Part shown: positions 32,100-43,615 of the stretch, piece after piece | Position numbering within the stretch: position 1 is the stretch's first letter | Layout of the letters: the number at the start of each line of letters is the position of its first letter | Assembly: GCA_030386875.1 (NCBI GenBank) | Contig: CM059558.1 | Coordinates: 4,287,501 to 4,351,500 of the forward strand | Direction: 5' to 3' | Source: Morinoia aosen | Lineage: Eukaryota > Arthropoda > Malacostraca > Amphipoda > Talitridae | DNA length: 64,000 nt | Notes under the pieces: generated by a model | What the model was told of the DNA's origin: nothing | The model's input: only the letters and a program-made list of their open reading frames with translations | Database searches by the model: none | Program-made: the position numbers and the translations under genes

Positions 32100-32414
32100 T
32101 GTTCCGGCCCTTTCAGTATCAGGTCGTAACTAAACGCGAATGAGGTTCGGGAGTGAATCACAGCCGAATGTGGTTATCCTTTATTGTACTTCAGAATTGA
32201 CACAGGCGTTGTAATTGGTAGAGAGTCTTTAGATCGGAAGATAATCTCGTTACTCTATAGCGTATCTGTGATCTCTACAGATGCTTTCTCGACAGCCAAG
32301 CTCCGCTACTGAACAGCGACGCTTCTGTTTGTAAATGCGACCTCTACGGCAAGCCACCTCTAATGAACCACGATGTCTCTCGCCGATCCTATTTATATGC
32401 CTGGCGGGCGCACA
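32100..32414 (-). repeat. 3' LTR of the gypsy element
   Basis: 315 bp, TG...CA ended on the element's strand. It contains a TATA-type CATATAAATAGG on the minus strand soon after the start, consistent with a promoter at the U3/R boundary. Just inside it is a purine-rich GTGGGGGGTCCTAGA stretch that would serve as the polypurine tract. Confidence 0.93.
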
Positions 32415-33399
32415 TCTAGGACCCCCCACGCACAAAAATTTTTTATTACAATAAAAATATTTTTAAAACGTCAATCAATCACATTGATTATCCTTTGACG
32501 AACAATAATTCTGATGACAAAATTGCTTCCGAATTATGAACGGAGGTAGGCAGGTATGGCCTTTGCTGTCATCATAAACAAATTTCAACGGTAATCCCAC
32601 ATCTTGTTAGACATTATTTTTAGTGTCAATATAATATTTTAGTGTCAATTCAATACTAGATTTATTACCCAAAATCAACCAAATAACCACTCTACGCACT
32701 TAGCTCAAACAATTTGTTCATTCATTATCAAGTATTTATCAATTGATTCTTAGAATTCTTGGATACTCCAGATATTTCGGATACAAATGGATACACCACA
32801 CAATTTTATTAACATATCAAAATATCAAAATCAAACATCAAAACGCGTACTTAATAAATCCTTTCCATAAGGTACACTTTCTTGAACAAACTGGACACCT
32901 ACCGTCAGATCGAGAACAAAATTTTTATATTTTTATTTTGGATTAACATATTAACATATTTCGAGAACAGAATTTTGAATGCAATTGGAAATAAAGAAGG
33001 AAAAATCCATCATAAGACCATGTTACATAAAAATATAGAAAAGATGTTTAAATGCACAAAACAATACATTACATTACCACAATTGGCAAGGTAAAAGTAG
33101 AATAGGTTTCAAATCGTCCTACGATTTAAATTAACATATCAATTCAACTAAATTAAAGATTGAAAGGAAATAAAAGAAAAATCAATAACTAATTCAATTC
33201 CACCAATCTAAAACAATAAATGAACTTAGCAAAGGGCGAGTAACGCGACGTTTATAATTAACGACAATAAAAACATATTCCGTATATAATAGAAAAAATC
33301 TCCGTATAAAATAGTAGTAATCAAAGACATGGGAGGATTCTACTCCTCGGGAGATAATAAAACCCAGAATATGATAATCAGATCCATCTTAATCAGAGC

Positions 33400-34191
33400 T
33401 TAAGGTGAAACTGCAATTACTTGTTTAGGACTATTACAGATTTCTTTTAAGGCGGTTCGACGCAAGGCGACGTCTTCACCACTTAGACGTCCTATTACCT
33501 TATTAAGGTCGCGTTTTATGTAAATAATCATTACCGTAATTATGATAGTAATTATCGTGTAAAGAAGCAACATTATGTCGCTCAACTGGTCAGGAATGAG
33601 ATCGACTCGCGTTTCCTCGGTGTGTCGGATGAGTTCATCCGATATTTGACCATTGTTTGCTTTAATCGCCGTTAGAATGGTGTCTACATTAAGGTTAGAA
33701 ACTTTGTTGCCCATCTTAGCGGGCCAAAAAGCTACTAACAGCGCGGGAATTAAAATTGTGATTTATTTTAATCACATAAATGTGATAAATAAATTATGAC
33801 TTTATAAATGTTGATGTAGAAAAAGTAATTCTTCACCGGATATTTGCTGGGAATGCAGCAATTCTGATTATGAACACGAGTTCGACGTGTTCTCCAGATT
33901 CAAATACTTGAATTCGAGTACGCAACGGGGATTCGAGGTTCAGGAACACTTGAAAGTTGCAGTAGGCTTCCTGTAATACTTCCTTTGGGATCCTGATGCT
34001 GAAGACTATTTTTGTTTCCTGCGGCTGCCACAGTTGATTTACCCCGGTGCACATCGGGATTTAAACGTGTTCAGAATAAACAGTGAATGAAAGTGGAAGT
34101 CTAGCGTTGTAGTATTAAACGCTAACCTTAGGTGGAACAGCAAGTATTTGCTTATTACATTGGCATTAAACTTTGATTGATTGATTGATTA

Positions 34192-34258
<67 letters not shown>

Positions 34259-34887
34259 TATTGATTTATTGATTATGAATCATTATTGAAGTTAGATAAG
34301 TACGCTACCAAGTACTGATTGAAGGTTCAAAGTGTATGTGTATCTTGTAAATCGGAGTGTGCACTGTCCCGGAATTGTTCAGGAGTCGCCCAAGGAGTCT
34401 GAAAGGATACGATACAGGATATTAGCATGGCCACAAGTTTAAGTAAGCAATTGTCGTTTCATAATAAGGCAACACTTCATTCTCATTAAGACACATTCAT
34501 CTCAACTCCACTGTCTAGCATTGTTGCCAAACAATTTGCGGCAGAAGCGCAGATCTCGCGGCTTCGCGCTCGCACTCTCGTGTTGACATTTCCAAGATTG
34601 CATCTCAGTTTATTAACTCTAGCTGACGGCTTGACGAACACAGCTCTTGATGTCGCAACAACAGTATGACAACATTCTGAGCTCAACAGCTCTTCTGAAG
34701 GTGTTAGCGCAACACAATATTTCCTAACGCAAGACATACATAAAGTCTTAAGAAAGAAACTCGTAGAACACTCTTACAAGCTAGAAACTCATTGAACGAA
34801 CTTACAAACTAAATACCATTGAAATACATATATGGAATGGCATTTTCAGAATATAAGGAATGAACAGCTCCAACTAGGTTGACAATT
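33400..34887 (-). other. Region between integrase and 3' LTR with short frames
   Basis: Downstream of integrase, where some gypsy elements carry env, there are only short frames. The one at 33400-33714 (104 codons) has one hydrophobic segment, IMLLLYTIITIIITVMIIYI, flanked by charged residues, so it could encode a small membrane protein. No envelope signature was recognised. A (GATT)n microsatellite lies at 34173-34273. Confidence 0.5.
34173..34273. repeat. (GATT)n microsatellite inside the gypsy element
   Basis: About 25 tetranucleotide units, imperfect at the right end. Confidence 0.97.
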
Positions 34888-37131
34888 TTACCTTCTTAAC
34901 TTATCTAAAGGCAGCACATAGTTTAGGTTCGATCGGATAATCTTGTTACCGATCTTAATATCTGCGTAATTTTTACCTAGCTTTTCAATGATACCTGGTC
35001 CTAAGAAATTTAGCTGTAATTTGTGTTTTTTGGCATGATTTTTTACTAGTACACGGTCCGTCACTTTTAAATTTTTATCGCGACGTTTCATATTTCTATA
35101 GGCAGTTCTTTCGATTGTGGCGTTAATGATCGCATTTCTAATATTGTTCACTACAATAGATGACTCGGTAAATTTTTGTTTGTGAACATCTTCATATGTA
35201 GTCGCAACATTGAAGTCTTCTAAATTAGTAGAACTGATATAAACACACGTATCTCTACCGAAAACCGTGTATGCGGGTGTATCTCCTAAAGTTTCATTAT
35301 AGCTATTATTAATCGAATTCTCTACAATATCCAGTAGTCTATCCCACTCATTATGAGTAAGAAAATTTAGATATAACTTGAGCAGGTGTCGAATTTTTCC
35401 ATTACATCGCTCAACAATACCATTAGAAAAAGGGGAATATGCCAGAACTTCCTTTTTTAAGATAGAAAGTCCTTTTGTGAAATTTTTCACATTAGATGAT
35501 TTAAATTCTAGGGCGTTGTCGGATAACAGCACGTCCGGGGTACCGAACAAACAGCAAAAATTCCATAGACAGTCTGCAACAGTCTCTGTACATCGGTCAC
35601 TAGTCGAATATAATTTAACAAAACGTGAAAATAGGTCTATAATTACAAGAATATATTTGTTACCATTGTCTGTCATTGTTAATGGACCGTAGAAGTCCAT
35701 ACTGACCGTTTGAAAACATCGTGTTCCAATTGGAGCATATAGAATTTTAATCGGCATCGGTATTCGTGATTTTAGAATCTTACAGATGTCACAAGATTCA
35801 ACAATTTTGCGTGTAATTGTCCGTTCGTACGGATGAAAATATTTTAATTTAAACTTAAACAAGGTATGATTCAAATCTGTATGGGACAAATTATGGATGA
35901 ATAGAATTGTCTTGTGTAGCAGAGTATACGGCACCACAATAGTCAGAATGGTGCTGGGTCTGTTGTCAATTCTTCGTCTTTTATACAAAATGTCATTCAT
36001 AATCAGAAATTCATTCATGTCAGTATTAGAAACTTTTGTTGCATTCTCTAGGGCATCCTTCATTTCAGAACAAAAGGCATCACTATCTTGTTCACGTTTA
36101 AATTCGTCTAACGACCAGTTGTCGTTAATACTTGAATGGTCTGTAGTCTTGTTAACTTTATCCAGTCTGCATAAGCTCGTTTTCTGTCTGCTATTAAAGT
36201 CACTGGGTTCACGTCTGGGGCTTTCAGTAGTACTGTTGTTGTTTCTTCCGTCATCACTTCCTGGCATTGTCTCCTCGAACTCTTCCTCAGTCACGGGCTT
36301 GTTACATTTGTTACCCGCAGCAGCGACTTGTAGCCTGGTTACAACGGGAAAAGTCTCTACATCTGGGGTTAAATCAGAACACTCTAATAGTTCTCTTTCT
36401 GTTAAGGGGTTTCTGTCATGATTTAATCTACTTAATGCATCGGCGGCACTATTCGCTTTCCCAGAAAAATACTTTGGTTTGGCATCAAAAGCTTGCACAT
36501 AAATACTCCATCTAGCGAGCGTGTTGTCTTCAGGCAATTTCTTTGAAAATAAAGGAACTAAAGGCTTATGATCGGTGTAAATGACCAGATCATAGCCTAA
36601 AACAAGATATTTAAAGTACTTTAACGCTTCAACTATAGCGAACATTTCCTTTTTCGTAGTTGAGTACCGTCGTTGAGTGGAATTCAACGTTTTAGAGAAA
36701 AATGCGACAGGTCTCATGTTTCGAACCTTATCAGTAGATGATTGAAGTAAAACAGCTCCTATGCCAACATTTGATGCATCACAAAACAGATGAAATTTTT
36801 GATCGAAGTTTGGGTGCACCAGGATAGTATGTTCACATAGTTCGTCCTTTAATTTTTCAAAAGCGTTTTGACAATCCTTAGACCAATGGAATTCAACATT
36901 TTTCCTCAGAAGATTATAGAGCGGGCTTGCGATACTCGCAAAATTTTTTATGTACCTACGAAAGAAATTTACTAGTCCTAGAAATGACTGTAATTGTTTA
37001 ACATTCTTAGGAATTTCTAAATTCTTTACTTTGTCAGTACCGGTGCTTCTGGTTCCCATTCCACTAATGGAATGTCCTAGGTATTCAATCTCGTTCTTAA
37101 AGAACTCACATTTTTCATTTTTGATTGACAA
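34888..37131 (-). CDS. Gypsy pol: end of RT, RNase H, integrase
   Basis: A long open stretch of 747 codons. In order: the RT thumb region (FLGLVNFFRRYIKNFASIAS), an RNase H domain (HLFCDASNVGIGAVLLQ, YSTTKKEMFAIVEALKYF, VIYTDHKPL), an HHCC zinc-binding region (HNLSHTDL...CDICK), and an integrase core with MDFYGPLTM, LLSDNALEF and SNGIVERCNGK. A C-terminal region with a GPF/Y-like LNFLGPGIIEKLG block follows. These are Ty3/gypsy features. The protein would remove the RNA template and insert the DNA copy. Confidence 0.93.
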   Translation of the reverse strand: MSIKNEKCEFFKNEIEYLGHSISGMGTRSTGTDKVKNLEIPKNVKQLQSFLGLVNFFRRYIKNFASIASPLYNLLRKNVEFHWSKDCQNAFEKLKDELCEHTILVHPNFDQKFHLFCDASNVGIGAVLLQSSTDKVRNMRPVAFFSKTLNSTQRRYSTTKKEMFAIVEALKYFKYLVLGYDLVIYTDHKPLVPLFSKKLPEDNTLARWSIYVQAFDAKPKYFSGKANSAADALSRLNHDRNPLTERELLECSDLTPDVETFPVVTRLQVAAAGNKCNKPVTEEEFEETMPGSDDGRNNNSTTESPRREPSDFNSRQKTSLCRLDKVNKTTDHSSINDNWSLDEFKREQDSDAFCSEMKDALENATKVSNTDMNEFLIMNDILYKRRRIDNRPSTILTIVVPYTLLHKTILFIHNLSHTDLNHTLFKFKLKYFHPYERTITRKIVESCDICKILKSRIPMPIKILYAPIGTRCFQTVSMDFYGPLTMTDNGNKYILVIIDLFSRFVKLYSTSDRCTETVADCLWNFCCLFGTPDVLLSDNALEFKSSNVKNFTKGLSILKKEVLAYSPFSNGIVERCNGKIRHLLKLYLNFLTHNEWDRLLDIVENSINNSYNETLGDTPAYTVFGRDTCVYISSTNLEDFNVATTYEDVHKQKFTESSIVVNNIRNAIINATIERTAYRNMKRRDKNLKVTDRVLVKNHAKKHKLQLNFLGPGIIEKLGKNYADIKIGNKIIRSNLNYVLPLDKLRR

Positions 37132-37185
37132 TCTAGCGTTTCTTAATAGTTCAAGTACAACTTTTATATCTGCAAGATGCTGTGC

Positions 37186-38289
37186 CTACTCCTTAGAAAA
37201 TATGAGCACGTCGTCCATAAAGACGAAAGATAGTTTTCCTAGAACAGGAGATAGCGTTTGCGTCATGACTGACTGGAAATATGCAGGTGAGGTTTTTAAA
37301 CCAAAAGGTAAACGATTAAATTCATATTTTCGACTACCAACTGTAAATGCGGTTATTTCTTTACTCTCATCGGTCAGTGTAATATTATGATATCCTGACC
37401 TAAGATCTAATTTTGAGAAATATTTCTGACCATTTAAACTATAGAGAATGTCGTCCACGCGCGGCAGCGGGAATGATTCTTCATGAATTACCTCATTTAC
37501 TTTGCGAAAGTCAACTACCGGACGTATAGTTCCATCTTTCTTATTAACTACAATTATCGGTGAATTATAAGCTGAAATCGATGGTCTAATAATTCCGTCG
37601 TGTAACATTTTTTCGTTAACGACTTTCAAGTCTTCCATGTAACGGTGGGCAATACGATAGGGAGGGACATTTACGACATCCACGTTAGGTTTCAAACGTA
37701 TTTTGTATGGTTTGATTGCAGCAGCTGAGATCGATTCATTGTCTATAGTAATAACGTCTCTGAATTCATTCAACAAACTCAGCAATTCAGGCTTCATTTC
37801 GTCATCGTTACACTTGATATCATCATTATTTAATTTCCGCCGACCACGGGCTACTTCTTTGGAATCATAAACGTACCCTTCGTCGACAACTCCTGTGATC
37901 CCGACAGATTTACTATTAGTGTCTTTCTTCTCGACCTCTAAATGACTGTCCTGAACAACACTCGCTGCTTCCACGAAAGTACTCAATCCTCCCTTTAATT
38001 CTCCTTGTACATCTGACAAGTAAACTTCGGATTCAATGTGATCCTTTTCCACTTTTTCTAAGGTACTTATAATTGCATTTTCTGGTAAAACAATCGCTCT
38101 GTCGGAGCTATTAATTAACAACAACGGAATCTTTCTCCTATTGTTAACTCTCACAATTGCTTCGGCGACACACACGCCTTCCTTCAAAGTTGCTTTCTTT
38201 ATTATGTATTCTCCATTTTTACACTTTCCAACATGTCCAACATGTTTCAAAATTACATTGGGAGCAATCTCTACTTGTCGAGTGTGCAC
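37186..38289 (-). CDS. Gypsy pol: reverse transcriptase
   Basis: The RT palm is clear: YNSPIIVVNKKDGTIRPVVD, FSKLDLRSGYHNI, FEFNRLPFGL-type motif (YEFNRLPFGLKTSPAYF), and a FMDDVLIFS box as the YxDD-type catalytic motif. The preceding 180 residues link the protease to the RT. This part belongs with the RNase H-integrase stretch downstream. Confidence 0.92.
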   Translation of the reverse strand: MHTRQVEIAPNVILKHVGHVGKCKNGEYIIKKATLKEGVCVAEAIVRVNNRRKIPLLLINSSDRAIVLPENAIISTLEKVEKDHIESEVYLSDVQGELKGGLSTFVEAASVVQDSHLEVEKKDTNSKSVGITGVVDEGYVYDSKEVARGRRKLNNDDIKCNDDEMKPELLSLLNEFRDVITIDNESISAAAIKPYKIRLKPNVDVVNVPPYRIAHRYMEDLKVVNEKMLHDGIIRPSISAYNSPIIVVNKKDGTIRPVVDFRKVNEVIHEESFPLPRVDDILYSLNGQKYFSKLDLRSGYHNITLTDESKEITAFTVGSRKYEFNRLPFGLKTSPAYFQSVMTQTLSPVLGKLSFVFMDDVLIFSKE

Positions 38290-38415
38290 TCTTAACGGCC
38301 TTGGCCTTGTTTGGGAATTGGTAACTGCAACTACGCCTCGAACAGGCTGATTTTCTCTCTTACCATCCCTTTTTACTTCCTCACTTGCTTTCTCAGCAAT
38401 GCACGTCCTCTTCTC

Positions 38416-39087
38416 TCATAGCTTATTTAGGACTTTTTTCTTAGCTCTGGACGTAATCGTGTCCGCCATGAGACACTCAGTATTCTCTATTAAATACTCG
38501 AGACACTCTGTCTTTTTCTTTTTTCGTCGTTTTACCTCTGCAAAGGGAATTTTCTCGTCCTTGATAATTAAACATCCTTGTTTTAAGTCTACAACGGCGT
38601 TCTTGTCCAATAAATCACGCCCAATAATGACGTCATAATTGTAAATACCATCTTTAATTATTAAAGCATTTGTCTTTAAACTTACACCGTTTTTTAACTT
38701 TAGGACAAGCTCCACCTCGCCTTCAACATTACTCTTAGCGTTAACGCCTTTTATAGTCAGAGAACTTGGCTTCAAGTCATTACTTATCTCACTAATTCTG
38801 TGGTAGCTGATTAGGCACTTCTCTGATCCTGAATCAATCAATGCATTCCACAGGTCTGCATCTTTTCTAAGCACAATCATGGGCTTATGACTTTTTCGTA
38901 TTACAAATAATTCATTTTGTCCTGTAACTTCAACTTCTTCATCTTCTTCGTATTTACAAACGTTCGCCGTGACATGGCTTTCGCTTAAATCCGCCTCTCC
39001 CAGCGATTCATATCTATTTCGACACTTGATGATTGGATCTATCATCTCAACATATTTAACGAGGGAACCTCCAGACATGTTTAACAC
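38416..39087 (-). CDS. Gypsy aspartic protease region
   Basis: It contains ALIDSGSEKCLISYHRI, with the DSG catalytic triad of retropepsins, then the IIKDGIYNYDVIIGRDLL block typical of Ty3/gypsy proteases. The protease would cleave Gag-Pol. Confidence 0.85.
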   Translation of the reverse strand: MLNMSGGSLVKYVEMIDPIIKCRNRYESLGEADLSESHVTANVCKYEEDEEVEVTGQNELFVIRKSHKPMIVLRKDADLWNALIDSGSEKCLISYHRISEISNDLKPSSLTIKGVNAKSNVEGEVELVLKLKNGVSLKTNALIIKDGIYNYDVIIGRDLLDKNAVVDLKQGCLIIKDEKIPFAEVKRRKKKKTECLEYLIENTECLMADTITSRAKKKVLNKL

Positions 39088-39242
39088 ATCAACTCTCTCG
39101 ACATTTTTAACGAGGGAATCTTCAGCACCAGAATTCTCCTCGGGTTCACAGGGATTTGTCGCCGTAGAGTCATACTTAGTTATTGTAGTTTCATTTTTAC
39201 CATTGACGTTATTTCTATCGGAAATGAAATCGTCTCTGCTGT

Positions 39243-40715
39243 TTACGCTAAAAAATCATTGCCACTGTTAGTTTGGTAAGTTTCTACCTGGCCTTTTTCT
39301 GACATACGAGTTTTATACTGTCCTCGCGCACGGTCACGAGCCGGTCTGCCTGGTCTGTTTAAATAGTCTCTTCTGGATCTACAATCTCTTGCGTAGTGTC
39401 CTAACTTATTACAACGAAAACAAGCTACATCACGCAGTGAATGCTCGGTGGCTGTCTGAGATGAACCTGGTTTGTACCAATCAGTCGGTTTCCTAGCCAC
39501 GGTGGTTACCGACTCGCTTTGTCCTTGACAGACACACACATGATTGTAACAATTCGAGCAACGCTTCGCGTTGTTGGCTGTCTCTACTGCCTGAACTTCT
39601 AGAGTTCCTAGTTCTCTATCTCCAACATAAGATTTTACGTGAGGTCTAGCACGGAAAGTCGGTCTCGGAAAATTTGGTCTCCAGTAGGGCCTACGCGTTC
39701 TACCTCTACCTCGAAATTCGCCTCTTGTCATTGTAAGCACTTCAGCCTCATCACAGGCTGCATCAAAGTTTGATTCGGACGAATGGTCATCTTCTGCACA
39801 ATAGATTTCCATAGATCTCTCAGATCGATTCGCTAATATTTGCTTATCCTCGGGAAAATTGCGAATTACAGTTACAATTCTCTGAAGGAGCTCTTCCGAC
39901 GATTTGAAGGGTTTATTGAATAGTTTTTTGGAGAAATCTTCTGTTACTAAGGGGTTAATGATGGCCATAGCAAACGCAACGATTAAAGCATTCTCGACAT
40001 ACATATCGAGAGCAACAGGATCGGGACAATTTACTACATAGGGGTGGGCTCTGTTCGAACACTCCGGGCTGGTCATTATTCTGTGGGTTAGCTTACGGAT
40101 TTTGGACAAGATAGCCACGAACTGGCTAGCTAATGCATCGTTTCTTTTCAGGCGTACGTTATTTAGATCACAGGCGACCGCGTGTAGAGATCTTTCACCC
40201 TTCGAGACGTAGATATTTTCTAACAGGTGCACGACTTCTTCGAAACTTAATTCATAACCTTCACTAGTTATGGAGGCTACAACCGTATTGAAGTCGCCTA
40301 CCCGCTTGTCTGCAGTTCGCAACAGTAAGTTTAGTTTAGCTTCCTCAGAGTTATCTGACAGCATATTGAAATATGCTCGCACATTCTTTATATGCGTTTC
40401 TAGTGACTTATTTTCTATGAAGTCCGGGTCGTTTCTACGTTTTCTACCTCGGTACTGCGGTAGATCCTGCCCAGCAATTACAACACTAGGTATCGGACCG
40501 ACAATAGAAGTCGTCACAGCGGTAACCGTACTAGTTACAGAGCTAACTGTGGCAACGGCTGCACTGATAACAGGGGTAACAGTGGTCGCCATCGTGATAG
40601 GTATTTGAGGAATTGATAATCTAAAAACAGGGACGGATAACCTACCAAAGCTAGTCAAGTACGGGGTTGTTCTTATGTACTCGTATTCGTCAGAGTCACT
40701 GCCCGACATAAGCAC
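39243..40715 (-). CDS. Gypsy gag
   Basis: 490 codons. A capsid-like central region is followed by an Arg-rich stretch (RGEFRGRGRTRRPYWRP) and one zinc knuckle, CFRCNKLGHYARDC, of the CX2CX4HX4C type. It would coat the element's RNA. Confidence 0.88.
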   Translation of the reverse strand: MLMSGSDSDEYEYIRTTPYLTSFGRLSVPVFRLSIPQIPITMATTVTPVISAAVATVSSVTSTVTAVTTSIVGPIPSVVIAGQDLPQYRGRKRRNDPDFIENKSLETHIKNVRAYFNMLSDNSEEAKLNLLLRTADKRVGDFNTVVASITSEGYELSFEEVVHLLENIYVSKGERSLHAVACDLNNVRLKRNDALASQFVAILSKIRKLTHRIMTSPECSNRAHPYVVNCPDPVALDMYVENALIVAFAMAIINPLVTEDFSKKLFNKPFKSSEELLQRIVTVIRNFPEDKQILANRSERSMEIYCAEDDHSSESNFDAACDEAEVLTMTRGEFRGRGRTRRPYWRPNFPRPTFRARPHVKSYVGDRELGTLEVQAVETANNAKRCSNCYNHVCVCQGQSESVTTVARKPTDWYKPGSSQTATEHSLRDVACFRCNKLGHYARDCRSRRDYLNRPGRPARDRARGQYKTRMSEKGQVETYQTNSGNDFLA

Positions 40716-41714
40716 AAAATAATCCTATATTCATAAACCTCCAATTTCCATTAAAAGAAAAATGTTCTACACACAATAAAATTTCCTACATGCAAATGAT
40801 AATATTCTACATACAATAAAATTTTTAACTCACATTTTCAGTGGACTTAAACCAAGCTAATCCAGCACAAATTCAAAAGTCAAAGCTCGCGGCGGTCGGC
40901 AGCAACTGAACAGAGCAATCCGCTCCAGCTTGCTCTTATGCGCCAGAGAACAATGGCCCGAGAACAATAGCAACAACTTCCTTCAATTGTTCTGGAGAAC
41001 AATGGACTACCTCTCCACACAACGTTTCCGCTTACACGCTCGCTCTCCCACTACCGTGAACCAGCTTGCTTACTGCGCTTTCGCAATGCCTACGCTGCTC
41101 GCTCTCCCGCTACCAGGAACCAGCTTGCTTTCGCACTCCCAGGAATCAGCGTGCGCCTGCAATGCCTACTGCTTAACTTCCTACTCATTAATTTTATAAT
41201 GATGATGTATAATCATTAATTTGAGCGCATGCTTATTTAATTTGCAAGCAACATTATCGGCGTACACTTAACTTAATATTTTGGCGATGCGTAGCTCTCG
41301 TAGATCTTCTCGTTGCAGATGACGGTGCGTAGATGCGTAGATCTCGTCGACAGACCAGGTTGTTGGTCTGGACCCCTCACATCATCTTCTCCTTTGAGTA
41401 GCCCATTTTGTAGATTTTCGATTTTTTTCTCCCTCGAAGTGTTTCTTTCTCGAAGAGTTTCTTTCTCGAAGAGTTTCTTGGAAAACACTTTGATTTTCTG
41501 CGCTGACGTCTTTCTTCCTTTTCTCGATGCACTGAAGTAATGTGATAACTATGCGACGTTACTCCAAACAGGGTGACACTCCTCACATTTAAAATCACGG
41601 ATCAGCAGAACTGAAGATCAATTCTTGATATCTTTCTTCTTCAATGGGGCAATGTGGCAATGTGGCAATGTGGATATCTTTAATGTGGCTTCCCCATACA
41701 CGGGCCACCAGATA
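40716..41714 (-). other. 5' untranslated leader of the gypsy element
   Basis: Between gag and the 5' LTR. No coding content. The first bases after the LTR, TCTGGTGGCCCGTGTATG on the minus strand, should be the primer-binding site, but I could not assign the tRNA. Confidence 0.6.
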
Positions 41715-42029
41715 TGTTCCGGCCCTTTCAGTATCAGGTCGTAACTAAACGCGAATGAGGTTCGGGAGTGAATCACAGCCGAATGTGGTTATCCTTTATT
41801 GTACTTCAGAATTGACACAGGCGTTGTAATTGGTAGAGAGTCTTTAGATCGGAAGATAATCTCGTTACTCTATAGCGTATCTGTGATCTCTACAGATGCT
41901 TTCTCGACAGCCAAGCTCCGCTACTGAACAGCGACGCTTCTGTTTGTAAATGCGACCTCTACGGCAAGCCACCTCTAATGAACCACGATGTCTCTCGCCG
42001 ATCCTATTTATATGCCTGGCGGGCGCACA
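41715..42029 (-). repeat. 5' LTR of the gypsy element
   Basis: 315 bp, apparently identical to the 3' LTR at 32100-32414, followed by the GATG duplication. Confidence 0.93.
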
Positions 42030-42358
42030 GATGCAAAATGACAGCATAAACCCATAAACAAAAGTGGCAGATAATGTTGAGAACACTAAAATTATTTGTG
42101 TCTAGTGTTGCAATATCTCCACTCACAGCATGGGACTTTCAATTTTGCTATGCTCCTGATAATGACAAAACGTATGTACCAATTGCATTATGTTCAAATT
42201 GCTTCATCTTCTGTATGACTCAAGAAATTCTATTCAAACCAGAATTGGCTATACAGACCATGGTATACAGACCAACTATAGAAACAAATGACTAAAAAAC
42301 CAATGAGTCACAGGATTATAGAGGTATCAAAGAAGTAGAGCAGGCCATGAAGGCTCAC

Positions 42359-42450
42359 CTGTCAGACTCCAGAAGGCAATCAGTAGCTCCTACACTGCAA
42401 GGCACTCCAGCCAGCACCAACTTGCTGGTCTTCACCTGATCCTCGCTGCT
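42359..42450 (-). CDS. Possible internal exon
   Basis: A 92-bp stretch between ACCTTCAG and ACAG|GTGAGC on the minus strand, open in only one frame: SSEDQVKTSKLVLAGVPCSV, then GATDCLLESDR. Good splice sites favour a real exon. Its end phase (two bases) does not fit the exon at 29540, so either another exon lies between them or it belongs to a different gene. No family recognised. Confidence 0.35.
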
Positions 42451-43290
42451 CTGAAGGTAAACAAGGACAAACAATCATAACCTTCAAAGTTGCAGTATGG
42501 CATCATCCTACTGTACAACTGCAGTAGCAATATAAGAGGTCACTCATAAATGTTCTTCTAAATTGGAGAGAAAATGTAACTCCTCTGATCTCGACTATAT
42601 TTTTACATTATCACAACAAATAGTTTTATCCTGCAATACATAAGAACTATAGTAATTAGAGACTGGCTTCAGAAGCTATCTTTGGATAAAGGATGAATGA
42701 CTTACCTAATGAGAGTCCTGATCACACAGGATATCCTTTTTTACAGGAAGGCAGGTTTCATGAGTTTATTCAAGTTTTATATATATTAATTAAAGTTATA
42801 TTAAATCATTTTTCTTTATTGTAGGATAAAGCTGAAAAGAATTAAAAAAGCATTCAATAGAGGAACAAAACTGAATACAATAGAATGAAATATAAATACA
42901 AAGGAGAATTAGCTCCATTCAATGAATGAAACAACAAAAAGCCATATTACCTTACAGTTCAATTTTTCTAGCATTTATAGTCAGGTAACTTTTCCTTATA
43001 GCTCCTTACAAACTTTCCCATGCTTGTTAACATCTTTTAGTTTTCCCCTCATCTTATTCATTATTAGTTAAGTAGCCCATAGCACTCCCAAATACTACAA
43101 CCAACTTATGATAAGCAATTCTTATCTCAAGGGAAGCGTTCCCCTTTAGGAAGATTTTCTTTAAAATTGAACTTAGAGCAATGAAAATTGGTATGCTGAA
43201 AGGAAATGCAATTTGGAATCATTTGTTTTCCAAGAGAAATTGCGATTTTCTGTAAAGAAAACGAGATATTCATAGAAAACAAGGTTTTAG
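42451..43290. other. Unassigned AT-rich sequence
   Basis: No gene or element recognised. Confidence 0.5.
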
Positions 43291-43615
43291 GGGGGGTTTT
43301 CAAAATGCATCTCCTCCTACAGATTTCAAGCTACAGTGATAATTTTGGTATCATTGGATGCAAAAAGACATGGGCATCCCAAAAACTCCAATGGAATTCT
43401 TTTAACTTACAGTTTGAAATGATTAAAACAAAAAATTCCAATGCGTGTTTTTTTGTAAAATTTCATACTTTATGACATCACAACTTTTGATCATAAATGA
43501 ATTTTGAATTTCCATTTGGGTTTTTGAAATACTCATGTGTTTCCACATCCAATGGTACCAAAATCAACACTGTAGCTCAAAAACTGTAGGAGGAGATGCA
43601 TTTTGAAACCCTACA
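43291..43615. repeat. Inverted repeat of about 320 bp
   Basis: The arms are about 43296-43400 and 43510-43612. Paired blocks include AAAATGCATCTCCTCCTACA with its complement, and ATTTTGGTATCATTGGATG with its complement. Imperfect, AT-rich, no coding content. Confidence 0.85.

Larger units (their letters stand above)
32100..42029 (-). mobile_element. Ty3/gypsy LTR retrotransposon, nearly whole, young
   Basis: A 9,930-bp element on the minus strand. It has 315-bp LTRs at 32100-32414 and 41715-42029 and a 4-bp target duplication GATG (32096-32099 and 42030-42033). By eye the LTRs are identical, so the insertion is recent. The order gag, protease, RT, RNase H, integrase (reading from high to low coordinates) is that of Ty3/gypsy. 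The coding part is mostly open, with perhaps two or three breaks or frame changes, some of which may be the family's normal programmed shifts. It sits in intron-like DNA. Confidence 0.95.

Noticed and set aside
35378-36515. Plus-strand frames of 80-174 codons
   Set aside because: They are antisense to the gypsy integrase and RNase H, which have full domain support on the minus strand.
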